47,335 nucleotides of DNA, from positions 18 to 47,352 of the forward strand of contig NZ_ALWW01000019.1 of NCBI RefSeq assembly GCF_000344175.1, given 5' to 3'. Source of the DNA: Listeria fleischmannii subsp. fleischmannii LU2006-1. GTDB lineage: Bacteria; Bacillota; Bacilli; Lactobacillales; Listeriaceae. The position numbers and the translations under genes are program-made. The notes beneath the pieces are model-generated. The model saw nothing but the letters and a program-made list of their open reading frames with translations, did no database searches and was not told where the DNA came from. Shown in pieces: positions 9,360 to 18,154 of the stretch (positions are counted from its first letter, which is position 1; each line of letters opens with the position of its first letter).

Positions 9360-10040
9360 TTGAAAAAATGGATGAAATGGGTCATAACAATTCTCGTTAT
9401 CATACTAATTGGCGGTGGCGTCATTTGGTTTTTAAATAAAGGCGAGGCGAAACAAAAGGCAGATACGAGTGATTTTGTGACAACTAAAGTCAAACAAGGC
9501 GATATGAAAATCAATGCAACTGGAACAGGTGCTATCGTTCCGCAAAATAAACAAATGCCAAATTTTGATGAACTTGAGTTCCAAGCGCAAATGGATGAAC
9601 TGGATATTCCTAATATTAAGGTTGATCAAGCCGTAAAAGTGACGGTAACAGCGCTTCCGGATAAAACATTTACAGGAAAAGTCAAAACAATCGCAGACCA
9701 AGGGCAGGCGCAAAACGGAGTATCCACTTTCCCTGTTACAATTTCATTAGATAGTACGGAAGGGTTAAAATCGGGAATGACCGCAGACGCTTCTATTTTA
9801 GTGAATGAGAAGAAAAATGCTCTCTACGTACCGATTGAGGCGGTCCAAAAAAGTGACGATGATCGCTACTATGTGATGATTCCTAAGAAAGAAAAAGAAG
9901 GACGTACAAAAAAAGTCAAACAGTTTGTAGAAACAGGACTTCACAATGAAGATAATATTGAAATTACGAAAGGTTTGGAAAAAGGCGATACCATTATCTT
10001 ACCTTCCAAAAAATCATCCACAACGCAAGGTGGCTTTTAA
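9360..10040 (+). CDS. efflux membrane-fusion (adaptor) protein, short HlyD/MacA type
   Basis: 226 aa from TTG 9360 with a strong GAGGAGG site. One N-terminal membrane segment (residues ~6-26) anchors it facing outward. The central and C-terminal parts carry beta-barrel and membrane-proximal segments typical of adaptors (TGKVKTIADQGQAQNGVSTFPV, LKSGMTADASILV, ALYVPIEAV). The usual lipoyl/coiled-coil hairpin between the first beta strand (TGAIVPQNK, about residue 60) and the barrel is essentially absent, making it far shorter than the ~380-aa family norm. The frame is intact, so this is an architectural variant rather than an indel. It is co-transcribed with the ATPase and permease; matches lmo0193 by position. 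Confidence 0.8.
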   Translation: MKKWMKWVITILVIILIGGGVIWFLNKGEAKQKADTSDFVTTKVKQGDMKINATGTGAIVPQNKQMPNFDELEFQAQMDELDIPNIKVDQAVKVTVTALPDKTFTGKVKTIADQGQAQNGVSTFPVTISLDSTEGLKSGMTADASILVNEKKNALYVPIEAVQKSDDDRYYVMIPKKEKEGRTKKVKQFVETGLHNEDNIEITKGLEKGDTIILPSKKSSTTQGGF

Positions 10041-10067
10041 TCAAGCAGAAAAGGAGGGAAACGAACA

Positions 10068-10754
10068 ATGAATCCACTTATTGAGATGAAAAATATCACC
10101 AAAACGTATACATTAGGTGGTGAAACCTTTAAAGCGCTTGATGATGTCACGTTATCCGTTGACGAAGGAGATTTTGTCACCATTGTCGGTCCGTCTGGTT
10201 CAGGGAAATCGACATTAATGAATATGATAGGTTGTTTAGACGTGCCAGATAGTGGCAGTTACCAGTTGGATGGGGTAGATGTTTACCGTTTAAATGATAA
10301 CAAGCTTTCAGAAATACGTAATAAAAAAATTGGTTTTATTTTTCAGCAATTTAATTTACTTACAAAGCTCTCAGCGCTTGAGAACGTGGAACTTCCCCTT
10401 GTTTATGGCGGTTACGGCGTTTCGAAGCGGGAAAAAATGGCAATGAGCTGTCTTGACCGTGTTGGTCTAGCTGATAAAAAAAGAAACCTGCCAACCCAAT
10501 TGTCGGGCGGGCAACAACAACGAGTAGCGATAGCGCGCGCTTTAGCGACTGAACCATCTATTTTACTTGCCGATGAACCAACCGGCGCGCTTGATTCCAA
10601 AACGGGTAAAGAAGTTATGGGCATCTTGCAATCCTTAAATGCAGCAGGAAATACAATCGTGATGATTACGCACGATTTAGAACTTGCTAAATACGGTACT
10701 AAAAGTATTCGCATCCAAGACGGACGCTTATATAAAGAGGAGGTTGCTAAATGA
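10068..10754 (+). CDS. MacB-type ABC transporter ATPase
   Basis: 228 aa. Walker [10 protein letters not shown] at residues 41-49, Q-loop in IFQQFNLL, signature [15 protein letters not shown] (about 143-157), Walker [13 protein letters not shown] and H-loop ITHD. These place it in the LolD/MacB (FtsE-like) group that energises mechanotransmission-type permeases. SD AGGAGGG lies upstream of ATG 10068. Its stop overlaps the permease start by 4 nt (ATGA), so the two are translationally coupled. Likely exports a peptide, lipid or drug; the substrate is not deducible. Positional match to lmo0194. Confidence 0.93.
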   Translation: MNPLIEMKNITKTYTLGGETFKALDDVTLSVDEGDFVTIVGPSGSGKSTLMNMIGCLDVPDSGSYQLDGVDVYRLNDNKLSEIRNKKIGFIFQQFNLLTKLSALENVELPLVYGGYGVSKREKMAMSCLDRVGLADKKRNLPTQLSGGQQQRVAIARALATEPSILLADEPTGALDSKTGKEVMGILQSLNAAGNTIVMITHDLELAKYGTKSIRIQDGRLYKEEVAK

Positions 10755-11947
10755 CAATTCTCCAAAGTATGAAAATGGCCTTTAAGCAACTTAAAACGAG
10801 TAAGCTACGCTCCTTTTTAACCATGCTAGGTATTATTATTGGGGTTGCCTCTGTGATTTTACTTGTTTCACTTGGAAAAGGCGTCACGCAAGAGGTCAAT
10901 AGCCAAATGGGTGACCTTGGCTCGAATCTGATTACCGTAATGAATACTTCGGTTAATCCGAATGATAAAATATCTTATGACGATGCAATGAAATATCAAA
11001 ATATTGATGGCGTGAAAAGTGTATCACCTGAACTTTCTGGTCAAGTGAACGCAGCGTATGACTATCAAACTAAAAACGTCAAAGTTATCGGAACGAACGA
11101 TCAATACCGAGGAGCGCGAAGTTTAGACTTAGAAAATGGTCGCTTCTTACTTCCAATAGATATCGAATATGGGCAAAAAGTAGCGGTTTTAGGCCCAAGC
11201 GTTGCAAGCGACTTATTTGGCTTCGCCAATCCAGTTGGAGAGACCGTGCGTTTAAATGGCCTGCCCTATAAAGTTGTAGGTGTTTTAAAAGAAAAAGGCG
11301 CTTCCATGATGGGGTCCAGTGATGACCAAATCTTCATCCCTATTATGGCCGCACAGCGTATGTTAAAAGATACCAATGTCAGAACGATTTATGTAGAAAC
11401 GAAATCTGCAGATGTGGTAGATCCTGTTGTGAGTACGCTTGAATCAAGACTTTCAATTCAGATGAATGAAAAAGAAGATGATACTTCATCCCAAACAGGT
11501 CCCAAATACCAAGTCATTAATCAGCAAGAAATTTTAAATGCATTTAATACGATTAGTAGTACCCTAACGACCGCTTTAGGCGCTATTGCTGCTATTTCAC
11601 TTGTTGTAGGTGGGATTGGAATTATGAACATCATGCTGGTTTCTGTCAGTGAACGAACGCGTGAAATTGGAATTAGAAAAGCACTAGGTGCAAAAAAACG
11701 TGCGATTTTAATGCAGTTCTTAATTGAATCTGTCGTAATCAGTGTGGTTGGTGGAATTATTGGTATTATTATTGGAGCTAGCGGAGCAGCGGTTTTTGGA
11801 AGTGTGGCGAACATACCTTCAGGAATAACAGCCGGAACCATTATTTTCTCCTTTGCTTTCTCTCTTTGTATTGGTGTTATATTTGGTATCGCACCAGCAA
11901 ATAAAGCTGCTAAGTTGCGGCCAATCGATGCTCTTCGTTCAGAATAA
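10751..11947 (+). CDS. MacB/FtsX-type ABC transporter permease
   Basis: 398 aa. Four membrane segments in the MacB arrangement: one near the N-terminus (residues ~20-42), a large extracytoplasmic MacB_PCD domain (about 45-250), and three C-terminal segments in the FtsX domain (about 275-300, 325-350, 360-385). The conserved [19 protein letters not shown] coupling helix follows the second segment. It forms the membrane part of the tripartite-like system with the preceding adaptor and ATPase. Ends just before a strong terminator; match to lmo0195 by position. Confidence 0.93.
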   Translation: MTILQSMKMAFKQLKTSKLRSFLTMLGIIIGVASVILLVSLGKGVTQEVNSQMGDLGSNLITVMNTSVNPNDKISYDDAMKYQNIDGVKSVSPELSGQVNAAYDYQTKNVKVIGTNDQYRGARSLDLENGRFLLPIDIEYGQKVAVLGPSVASDLFGFANPVGETVRLNGLPYKVVGVLKEKGASMMGSSDDQIFIPIMAAQRMLKDTNVRTIYVETKSADVVDPVVSTLESRLSIQMNEKEDDTSSQTGPKYQVINQQEILNAFNTISSTLTTALGAIAAISLVVGGIGIMNIMLVSVSERTREIGIRKALGAKKRAILMQFLIESVVISVVGGIIGIIIGASGAAVFGSVANIPSGITAGTIIFSFAFSLCIGVIFGIAPANKAAKLRPIDALRSE

Positions 11948-11954
11948 GGGATAG

Positions 11955-12020
11955 GCGCATAGATATTTGGTGATAATCAGGAAGCTATCCTGACGCACTA
12001 AAAATCTATGTGCTTTTTTT
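11955..12020 (+). terminator. efflux operon terminator
   Basis: Outer stem GCGCATAGAT (11955-11964) with ATCTATGTGC (12004-12013), followed by TTTTTTT. A second hairpin TCAGGA/TCCTGA sits inside, giving a branched structure. Confidence 0.75.
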
Positions 12021-12591
12021 GAAGAAATTGTAAAAGTAACAGCTGGAAAAGTAAAAAATGCTACGTTTTTGTGTCTTGTCATCTATTTTTAATCTGTTTG
12101 TTACATAAGAGCAAAACAAAAAAGTTATACGATGGTTTTTAAATTTGAATATTTCAAATAAGTATTTATTATCAACGTTTAAAGGGGATGTGACAAGAAA
12201 GTAATCGTTGTAAAAGGGGCCATATCCTAAAAAAAATTTAAAAATAAATATTGTTTTTGAAATGTACACAAATTTATTTTATTTTTATTTAAAATCAAAG
12301 AAAAAACTACTTTTTACGTTGTTTTCGAAGCGTTATCAATGATTTTAGTGTACTTTATAAATTCAATTTTAAAACAATTTATTTTGTCAATACTCTTATG
12401 CCTCATAAAGGTTATTTTTGAAACGAATTCACAAAGTTGTCAAATTTTCAATTTTTTTATTATTATAAGTGTAGGGAAAAAAGAGGTGCCTGGTGATGAA
12501 ATGAAATCTCGATTTTCTTGGTAGCTTTCTGTAAGCTTGTTTAAAGCTTCAGAACAAAGTTTTGCAACTAGAGTTTAAGGTGGTGAAGAAA
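12021..12591 (+). other. AT-rich intergenic region upstream of spoVG1
   Basis: About 570 bp, very AT-rich, with no supported gene on either strand; open frames here have no ribosome site and low-complexity composition. The one credible signal is a promoter, TTGTCA (12437-12442), 18-bp spacer, TATTAT (12461-12466), about 125 bp upstream of spoVG1. The long AT-rich tract could bind regulators, but nothing specific was recognised. Confidence 0.5.
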
Positions 12592-12885
12592 ATGGAAATT
12601 ACAGATGTGAGATTACGTCGTGTTGAGACAGATGGAAGAATGAGAGCAATTTCTTCAATCACGATTGATGGTGAATTTGTTGTTCACGATATTCGTGTCA
12701 TCGATGGCAACGATGGACTATTTGTCGCAATGCCAAGTAAACGTACTCCAGATGGAGAGTTTAGAGATGTTGCACATCCAATCAACTCAGATACACGCGC
12801 GAAAATTCAAGAAGCTGTGTTAGCGGCTTATGAAGTAGCTGATGAACCAGTTGCATCTGAAACAACTTCTGCTGATGCAGAATAA
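12592..12885 (+). CDS. spoVG: SpoVG regulator, copy 1
   Basis: 97 aa from ATG 12592 (SD AAGGTGGTG); the upstream TTG at 12562 has no site. SpoVG is a small site-specific nucleic-acid-binding regulator; in L. monocytogenes it binds RNA and affects lysozyme resistance, virulence and motility, although the genus does not sporulate. The conserved core runs from [16 protein letters not shown] to the HPINSDTR region. Residues in the C-terminal helix differ from copy 2, and the tail is Ser/Thr/Ala-rich. Matches lmo0196 by position. Confidence 0.95.
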   Translation: MEITDVRLRRVETDGRMRAISSITIDGEFVVHDIRVIDGNDGLFVAMPSKRTPDGEFRDVAHPINSDTRAKIQEAVLAAYEVADEPVASETTSADAE

Positions 12886-13008
12886 AACAAAAAATCCCTT
12901 AAAATTAGGAACAAGTGAGTGAAACGGACAGAGAGGGATTCCTGAATCTGCTACCGCGATCGCGCGAACCTTATTGTAAAGGGGCCAATGGGATAAGGAG
13001 TGACGGAA

Positions 13009-13317
13009 ATGCAAGTAACAGATGTGAGATTACGTCGAGTTGAAACTGATGGAAGAATGAGAGCAATTGCCTCAATCACTTTGGATGAGGAGTTTGTTGT
13101 ACACGATATTCGTGTTATCGACGGAAATAATGGACTTTTTGTCGCAATGCCAAGTAAACGTGGCGTTGATGGAGAATTCCGTGATATTGCGCACCCAATA
13201 AACTCTGATACACGTGGGAAAATTCAAGACGTTGTTTTGGCTGAATATGAACGCGTTGGTGAAGAAGAAGCGAATGCCGTATCAGAAGAGGAAACGGAAT
13301 CAGTTTCTGCTGAATAA
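13009..13317 (+). CDS. spoVG: SpoVG regulator, copy 2
   Basis: 102 aa. ATG 13009 lies 8 nt after AAGGAG; a GTG at 13000 overlaps that site and is unlikely. The first ~80 residues are nearly identical to copy 1 ([19 protein letters not shown]...), showing a tandem duplication; the acidic tail is longer and divergent ([18 protein letters not shown]). The intervening 120 bp contain no strong terminator, so the two are probably transcribed together. Matches lmo0197 by position. Confidence 0.95.
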   Translation: MQVTDVRLRRVETDGRMRAIASITLDEEFVVHDIRVIDGNNGLFVAMPSKRGVDGEFRDIAHPINSDTRGKIQDVVLAEYERVGEEEANAVSEEETESVSAE

Positions 13318-13334
13318 TTTGAATAAAAATAACC

Positions 13335-13367
13335 AGAGCTACTCTTTAAATAGGGTAGCTCTTTTTC
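13335..13367 (+). terminator. spoVG2 terminator
   Basis: Stem AGAGCTAC/GTAGCTCT with a 12-nt loop, followed by TTTTT. Confidence 0.8.
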
Positions 13368-13384
13368 AATCTTCAAAAATATGC

Positions 13385-13390
13385 TATACT
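13385..13390 (+). promoter_or_regulatory. extended -10 promoter for the glmU leader transcript
   Basis: TGCTATACT: an extended -10 (TG-N-TATACT) with only a weak T-rich -35. It directly precedes the small leader ORF at 13425. Confidence 0.4.
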
Positions 13391-13424
13391 TTTTTTAGAC
13401 AACTTTTTGAAAAGGGGCTTTAAA

Positions 13425-13541
13425 GTGGGGAGAAAAAATAGCGTAGCAGATTATCAAACTTTATTAAAAAGCTCGTTTAAGAGGTCTTCCTCTTCTTCGG
13501 TTAGAAGTTTACGCCTAGTTACTTTACCTAGATATTGGTAA
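13425..13541 (+). CDS. candidate 38-aa leader peptide ORF upstream of glmU
   Basis: GTG start with an upstream AAAGGGG ribosome site at good spacing. The 38 residues are basic and carry a run of five serines (codons TCT TCC TCT TCT TCG) flanked by Arg/Lys. The stop TAA (13539-13541) lies inside the 3' arm of the terminator hairpin at 13522-13543, so a ribosome reaching the end would cover the stem. Within the Ser run two small hairpins (AAGAGG/CCTCTT and CTTCT/AGAAG) can form. I do not recognise a homologue; it may be a chance ORF inside an sRNA. Confidence 0.3.
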   Translation: MGRKNSVADYQTLLKSSFKRSSSSSVRSLRLVTLPRYW

Positions 13542-13550
13542 AGCTTTTTT
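13522..13550 (+). terminator. intrinsic terminator in the glmU leader (attenuator or sRNA end)
   Basis: Perfect 7-bp stem CTTTACC/GGTAAAG (13522-13528 and 13537-13543), 8-nt loop, then C and TTTTTT. It lies between a promoter at 13385 and glmU at 13634. A competing 9-bp pairing TTACCTAGA (13524-13532) with TCTAGGTAA (13555-13563) is also possible in read-through RNA. Confidence 0.6.
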
Positions 13551-13565
13551 GCGTTCTAGGTAACC

Positions 13566-13594
13566 TTGAAAAAAAGTAGGTTTTACGGTATCAT
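13566..13594 (+). promoter_or_regulatory. glmU proximal promoter
   Basis: TTGAAA (13566-13571), 17-bp spacer, TATCAT (13589-13594), downstream of the leader terminator and about 40 bp before glmU. If active, glmU-prs need not depend on read-through. Confidence 0.5.
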
Positions 13595-13633
13595 TCATTA
13601 TGGAAGAATAGTGTTAATTGGAGGTCTTTATAT

Positions 13634-15007
13634 ATGACAAATCAGTATGCCATCGTGCTTGCGGCTGGACAAGGCACACGGATGAAATCTAAATTGTACA
13701 AAGTATTACATCCGGTATGTGGCAAGCCAATGGTTGAACATGTTGTGGATCAAATTGCGCAACTAGATATGAAAAAAATTGTGACAATTGTCGGTCACGG
13801 AGCAGAAGATGTGCAGGAACATCTTCAAGATAAAAGTGAATTTGTAAAACAAGAAGAACAACTTGGAACCGCACATGCTGTTTTGCAGGCGAAAGAGTTG
13901 CTTGCAGATCTTGATGGTGTAACGATTGTTGTATGCGGGGATACACCGCTAATTGAGAGTGCAACAATGGGGGCGCTTATTAAATACCATTCAGAAAAAC
14001 GTGCAAAGGCAACCATTTTAACAACACAATTAGATGATCCAACAGGTTATGGCCGGATTTTGCGTGATGATTTAGGCATTGTGGAGCGAATTGTGGAACA
14101 TAAGGATGCGACAGAAAAAGAGCAACGCGTCCAAGAAATTAATACGGGAACTTATTGCTTTAATAATCGTGCGCTTTTTGAGGCACTTTCTAAAGTTTCA
14201 AATGACAATGCCCAAGGAGAATATTACTTACCAGATGTCATCAAAATTTTAAAAGATTCAGATGAAGTCGTTGCGGCTTATCGCATGGAAAACTTTGAAG
14301 AATCTCTAGGAGTTAACGACCGAGTTGCTTTAGCGGAAGCAAGCCGTTTAATGAGAAACCGCATTAACGAGCGACTTATGCGTGAAGGTGTTACATTAGT
14401 TGACCCAAACAGTACTTATATTGATGTAGATGTTGAAATTGGCCAAGATACAGTGATCGAAGCGAATGTTACATTACGCGGAAACACTAAAATTGGTGAA
14501 GATTGCCTAATTTCAAGTGGTTGTGACTTTGATAATGCCGTTATTGGTAACCGCACAATCATTCGTTCATCAGCCATTGAAGATAGTAAAGTAGGAGATG
14601 ATGTTCAAATTGGACCATTTGCACATCTGCGCCCAGAATCAGAAATTCATAACCATGTAAAAATCGGCAACTACGTTGAAACCAAAAAAGCTATTGTGGG
14701 AGAAAATACGAAGTTACCGCACTTTATTTATATGGGAGATGCCGAAATCGGCAAAAACGTGAATGTAGGTTGTGGTTCGATTTCCGTTAATTACGATGGC
14801 TTCAATAAATCTAAAACAGTCATTGGCGACAATGTTTTTGTCGGATGTAATTCCAATTTAATTGCACCAATAAATGTCGCGGACAATGCTTATATTGCTG
14901 CAGGCTCTACGCTTACTGATGATGTTCCAGAAGGAGCTCTTGCAGTAGGGCGAGCTCGTCAAGTGAATAAAGAAGGGTACGACAAAAAAAATCGTAGAGA
15001 AGTTTAA
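13634..15007 (+). CDS. glmU: bifunctional UDP-N-acetylglucosamine pyrophosphorylase / glucosamine-1-phosphate acetyltransferase
   Basis: 457 aa. GlmU acetylates glucosamine-1-phosphate and then uridylates it, making UDP-GlcNAc for peptidoglycan and teichoic acids. The N-terminal uridyltransferase domain has the [19 protein letters not shown] signature (residues ~8-27). The C-terminal half is a left-handed beta-helix of hexapeptide repeats (about 250-450) with the [12 protein letters not shown] and NSNLIAP active-site segments. SD TTGGAGG precedes ATG 13634. Full length. It precedes prs, as in Bacillus. Confidence 0.97.
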   Translation: MTNQYAIVLAAGQGTRMKSKLYKVLHPVCGKPMVEHVVDQIAQLDMKKIVTIVGHGAEDVQEHLQDKSEFVKQEEQLGTAHAVLQAKELLADLDGVTIVVCGDTPLIESATMGALIKYHSEKRAKATILTTQLDDPTGYGRILRDDLGIVERIVEHKDATEKEQRVQEINTGTYCFNNRALFEALSKVSNDNAQGEYYLPDVIKILKDSDEVVAAYRMENFEESLGVNDRVALAEASRLMRNRINERLMREGVTLVDPNSTYIDVDVEIGQDTVIEANVTLRGNTKIGEDCLISSGCDFDNAVIGNRTIIRSSAIEDSKVGDDVQIGPFAHLRPESEIHNHVKIGNYVETKKAIVGENTKLPHFIYMGDAEIGKNVNVGCGSISVNYDGFNKSKTVIGDNVFVGCNSNLIAPINVADNAYIAAGSTLTDDVPEGALAVGRARQVNKEGYDKKNRREV

Positions 15008-15071
15008 TAAATAATTTTTTCAACTTTTTTTGAAGAAATATCATTTATATAAAAATTTGTGGAGGCTGATT

Positions 15072-16031
15072 ATGTCAAACGATTATTTTGATCCGAAGTT
15101 GAAAATTTTCTCGCTAAATTCAAACCGTGAACTAGCGGAAGAAATTGCGAAGGAAGTAGGGATTGAGCTAGGAAAATCGAGTGTAACTCATTTTAGTGAT
15201 GGCGAAATTCAAATTAACATTGAAGAAAGTATTCGTGGTTGTCATGTGTATGTTGTACAATCAACAAGCTACCCAGTAAACCAGAATCTAATGGAACTTT
15301 TGATCATGATTGATGCATTAAAACGAGCTTCAGCAGCTACGATTAATATTGTAATGCCGTACTATGGCTATGCACGTCAAGACCGGAAAGCAAGAAGTCG
15401 TGAACCAATTACGGCCAAATTAGTAGCTAACCTAATTGAAACTGCAGGGGCAACACGTATGATTACGCTAGATATGCACGCGCCTCAAATTCAAGGTTTC
15501 TTCGATATCCCAATTGACCATTTAAACGCTGTACGTTTATTAAGTAATTATTTTAATGAGCAAGGTTTAACAGGTGAAGATATTGTTGTTGTTTCTCCTG
15601 ACCACGGAGGTGTCACACGAGCGCGCAAAATGGCGGACCGCTTAAAAGCTCCGATTGCCATTATTGATAAGCGTCGTCCTCGTCCAAACGTTGCAGAAGT
15701 GATGAATATCGTAGGTAATGTAGATGGTAAAGTATGTATCTTGATAGATGATATTATTGATACAGCTGGAACCATTACACTTGCGGCTAATGCACTTCGC
15801 GAAAATGGAGCAACGCGTGTATTCGCGTGTTGTACGCACCCAGTTTTATCTGGACCAGCAATGGAACGAATTCAAGATTCACCAATAGAGAAATTAGTTG
15901 TGACGAATTCAATCGACCTTCCAAAAGATAAATGGATTGATAAAATGGAACAACTTTCGGTTGCTGCTCTTCTAGGTGAAGCGATTGTACGTGTTCATGA
16001 AAATGAATCAGTTAGCTCGCTTTTTGAATAA
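15072..16031 (+). CDS. prs: ribose-phosphate pyrophosphokinase (PRPP synthetase)
   Basis: 319 aa from ATG 15072 with GGAGG upstream; the longer frame from 15030 lacks a site. Prs makes PRPP from ribose-5-phosphate and ATP for nucleotides, His, Trp and NAD. Conserved elements: the [10 protein letters not shown] flexible-loop motif, [12 protein letters not shown], and the PRPP-binding [14 protein letters not shown]. In pathogenic Listeria prs borders LIPI-1; here a sugar module follows instead. It ends in its own terminator. Confidence 0.97.
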   Translation: MSNDYFDPKLKIFSLNSNRELAEEIAKEVGIELGKSSVTHFSDGEIQINIEESIRGCHVYVVQSTSYPVNQNLMELLIMIDALKRASAATINIVMPYYGYARQDRKARSREPITAKLVANLIETAGATRMITLDMHAPQIQGFFDIPIDHLNAVRLLSNYFNEQGLTGEDIVVVSPDHGGVTRARKMADRLKAPIAIIDKRRPRPNVAEVMNIVGNVDGKVCILIDDIIDTAGTITLAANALRENGATRVFACCTHPVLSGPAMERIQDSPIEKLVVTNSIDLPKDKWIDKMEQLSVAALLGEAIVRVHENESVSSLFE

Positions 16032-16044
16032 AGAAACAGCTTGT

Positions 16045-16079
16045 GAGCAGAATCTATTTTAAGGTTCTGCTCTCCTTTT
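16045..16079 (+). terminator. prs terminator
   Basis: Perfect 8-bp stem GAGCAGAA (16045-16052) with TTCTGCTC (16065-16072), followed by TCCTTTTTT. It overlaps any upstream-extended start of the next gene, which argues for the ATG at 16112. Confidence 0.85.
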
Positions 16080-16111
16080 TTATCTACTACACCTCTACAG
16101 GAGGCAATTTT

Positions 16112-18040
16112 ATGGCACAAATAGAAAACCTTATTCCACGGTGGCAAAACCTACTTCACCATCTCTATTTAAAAATGGATTTTATGAGTGGTGAAGAATT
16201 AGCTGAATTGCTCCAAGTTAATGCAAGAACCATTCGGAGTGACATTAAATCGATAAATGAAATTTTTTCCAAAGAAGGGAATCAAATTGTATCTGTGCGT
16301 GGAAAAGGCTATCAACTTCAACTGCGATATGAAAGCGTTTTCCTGAAATTGTTAGCGCCCAGTAAAGAAGAGCGTTTTAATTTACAGGTCATCCCATCTT
16401 TAGCCCAAGACCGCATCCCCTATATTATTCGTTATTTACTACTTCAAAATGATTTTGTTAAACTCGACACGCTTGCCGAGGAACTCTACGTCAGTAAATC
16501 AACTATCAATTCCGACATGGTGGATGTGAAGCGGAAGCTTGCCGAATGTTCTTTAATTCTTTCTAAAAGAGCGGGGTACGGGGTTAAAATTGAGGGTTCG
16601 GAGATGAACATGCGTTTTTGTTTTTCAAAGTACTTGCTGAGTGATTCGGTGAGCCTACTTGTTAGCGATGAGGAGCAGACTTTCTTTGGGGAAATTGATT
16701 TGCGGAATATACAAAACATTATTTTAACAAGCCTTGCGGAGTATAAAGTACAGATGACCGATATGGCCGTTAAAAATTTAATTATCCATGTCGCTATTGC
16801 CATACGACGCATTAAAAATCAGCAATATGTCGAACAAAATGAGCTTCAAGGTTTGGAATTTAATATTCAAGAGTTACGGGCGGTTCAAAAAATGATTCAG
16901 GAAATTGAAAGGTTAGAATCCATTCAGTTCCCTGAAAGCGAGTTAACTTATATTTTGCTGCACGTATGTTCCAAGCATGTCTTGCAAAGTTATAACGGTT
17001 ACCGAGAAGTTATATTGGTGCATAAAATGTTAGCGGAAATTAAACGCCAGTATGGATATGATTTTTCATCACACCAGCAATTTATAGCCCATTTAGCCTT
17101 ACATTTAAAGCCTGCGATTAATCGGATTAAATTTAATATGAATATCCATAATCCATACTTAAGTAATATCAAAAGGAACTATCCCCTTGCATTCGAGTTT
17201 GGACTTTTGGCACGTGAAGTTTTAACAGAAGAATTAAATCAAGCAATTAACGAGGATGAGGCTGGCTACATGGCGATGCATTTCCTATACGCGCTTAGTG
17301 AGGAACCGAATAATCGAAAAAAACGCGTTTTACTCGTCTGCGCCTCAGGAATTGGCACGGCGAAATTATTAGAGATTAAAATCAAAAAACTGTTTGATAC
17401 AGAAATTGAAATCATCGGAAGTTGTTCGCTTTATAAATACCAAAAGAATAAGCAGGAGGCGGACTTTGTTATTTCTACTGTACCCATTGAGGCGAGCAAA
17501 CATGCGTATGTGCAGGTAACGCCATTTCTCTCAAAAGCCGATATTCGCGGCATAGAGCGCCTTTTAGAAAAAGATGAAAATCGTGCTACTTTTAACCCAA
17601 TAAGCCTCTTTTTTTCTAAGAAATACTTTACTATTTTGGAGGGGAAAAGAACGAAAGAACAAATTTTAACAACACTTGCGAATAAATTCGAAGTGGAGGG
17701 AAATGTTCAGGCCTCGTTTTTGAAATCAGTAAAAGAACGGGAGAACATTGTCGCGACTTATCTCGGGAATGGTCTTGCCGCCCCACATCCCATTTCGGCA
17801 GACGTAAAAGAAACAAAAATAGCGGTTTGTATCACCAAAGAACCGATTATTTGGAACGAGGAAGGCGACGAGGTTCAAATCATTTTAATGCTTGCGGTAA
17901 AGAACAAAGAGCAGGAGCAGCTTTCTACTGTTTATGAAATCATTAGCCAAATTGTGGAAATACCTAAATTAGCAAAAGAAATACGGGAAGTGGAGGATTT
18001 TGAAGCCTTTATACGAATTTTAGAGTATGTAAAAACATGA
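16112..18040 (+). CDS. LicR/BglG-type PRD transcriptional activator with EIIB and EIIA domains
   Basis: 642 aa. ATG 16112 follows CAGGAGG; a GTG at 16043 would sit in the prs terminator. Parts in order: helix-turn-helix (about 15-70), a second HTH/Mga-like segment (about 85-165), two PTS regulation domains (about 190-295 and 300-400, with conserved histidines), an EIIB-Gat-like domain with C410 in LLVCASGIG, and an EIIA-fructose/mannitol-like domain with H559 in the AAPHP motif. Family members activate a neighbouring PTS operon when EIIB/EIIA report substrate and HPr-P phosphorylates the PRDs. The adjacent EIIC-EIIB-GH3-EIIA genes are the obvious target. Confidence 0.92.
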   Translation: MAQIENLIPRWQNLLHHLYLKMDFMSGEELAELLQVNARTIRSDIKSINEIFSKEGNQIVSVRGKGYQLQLRYESVFLKLLAPSKEERFNLQVIPSLAQDRIPYIIRYLLLQNDFVKLDTLAEELYVSKSTINSDMVDVKRKLAECSLILSKRAGYGVKIEGSEMNMRFCFSKYLLSDSVSLLVSDEEQTFFGEIDLRNIQNIILTSLAEYKVQMTDMAVKNLIIHVAIAIRRIKNQQYVEQNELQGLEFNIQELRAVQKMIQEIERLESIQFPESELTYILLHVCSKHVLQSYNGYREVILVHKMLAEIKRQYGYDFSSHQQFIAHLALHLKPAINRIKFNMNIHNPYLSNIKRNYPLAFEFGLLAREVLTEELNQAINEDEAGYMAMHFLYALSEEPNNRKKRVLLVCASGIGTAKLLEIKIKKLFDTEIEIIGSCSLYKYQKNKQEADFVISTVPIEASKHAYVQVTPFLSKADIRGIERLLEKDENRATFNPISLFFSKKYFTILEGKRTKEQILTTLANKFEVEGNVQASFLKSVKERENIVATYLGNGLAAPHPISADVKETKIAVCITKEPIIWNEEGDEVQIILMLAVKNKEQEQLSTVYEIISQIVEIPKLAKEIREVEDFEAFIRILEYVKT

Positions 18041-18066
18041 GCGAGTGAAGCTTGTGTTTTTTTATT
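18035..18066 (+). terminator. terminator after the PRD activator
   Basis: Stem ACATGAGC (18035-18042) with GCTTGTGT (18050-18057), including two wobble pairs, then a T-run. It overlaps the stop codon, separating regulator and transporter transcripts. Confidence 0.6.
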
Positions 18067-18116
18067 TCCTCTAGTAGACCTTACAAGCGGAAAAAGATTG
18101 CATTTATTTCTTGAAA

Positions 18117-18130
18117 AGAAAGCGCTACAC
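18117..18130 (+). promoter_or_regulatory. candidate catabolite-responsive element (cre)
   Basis: AGAAAGCGCTACAC matches the CcpA consensus TGWAARCGYTWNCW at 11 of 14 positions, with an intact AARCGYT core, 25 bp upstream of the EIIC start. CcpA control of a sugar operon would be expected. Confidence 0.35.
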
Positions 18131-18154
18131 TTAAGGCAACAAGGAGGGACGCAT

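Noticed and set aside
12006-12269. Minus-strand 87-codon frame after the efflux operon
   Set aside because: AT-rich Phe/Tyr/Lys composition typical of random frames and no ribosome site; it runs through the terminator.
12339-12524. 61-codon open frame upstream of spoVG1
   Set aside because: Very AT-rich, no ribosome site, low-complexity peptide; it overlaps the likely spoVG promoter.
13524-13563. Anti-terminator pairing TTACCTAGA with TCTAGGTAA in the glmU leader
   Set aside because: The 3' partner is transcribed after the termination point, so it cannot prevent termination. It may only shape read-through RNA.
16043-16111. GTG start for the PRD activator
   Set aside because: This stretch forms the prs terminator hairpin; the ATG at 16112 has its own AGGAGG.
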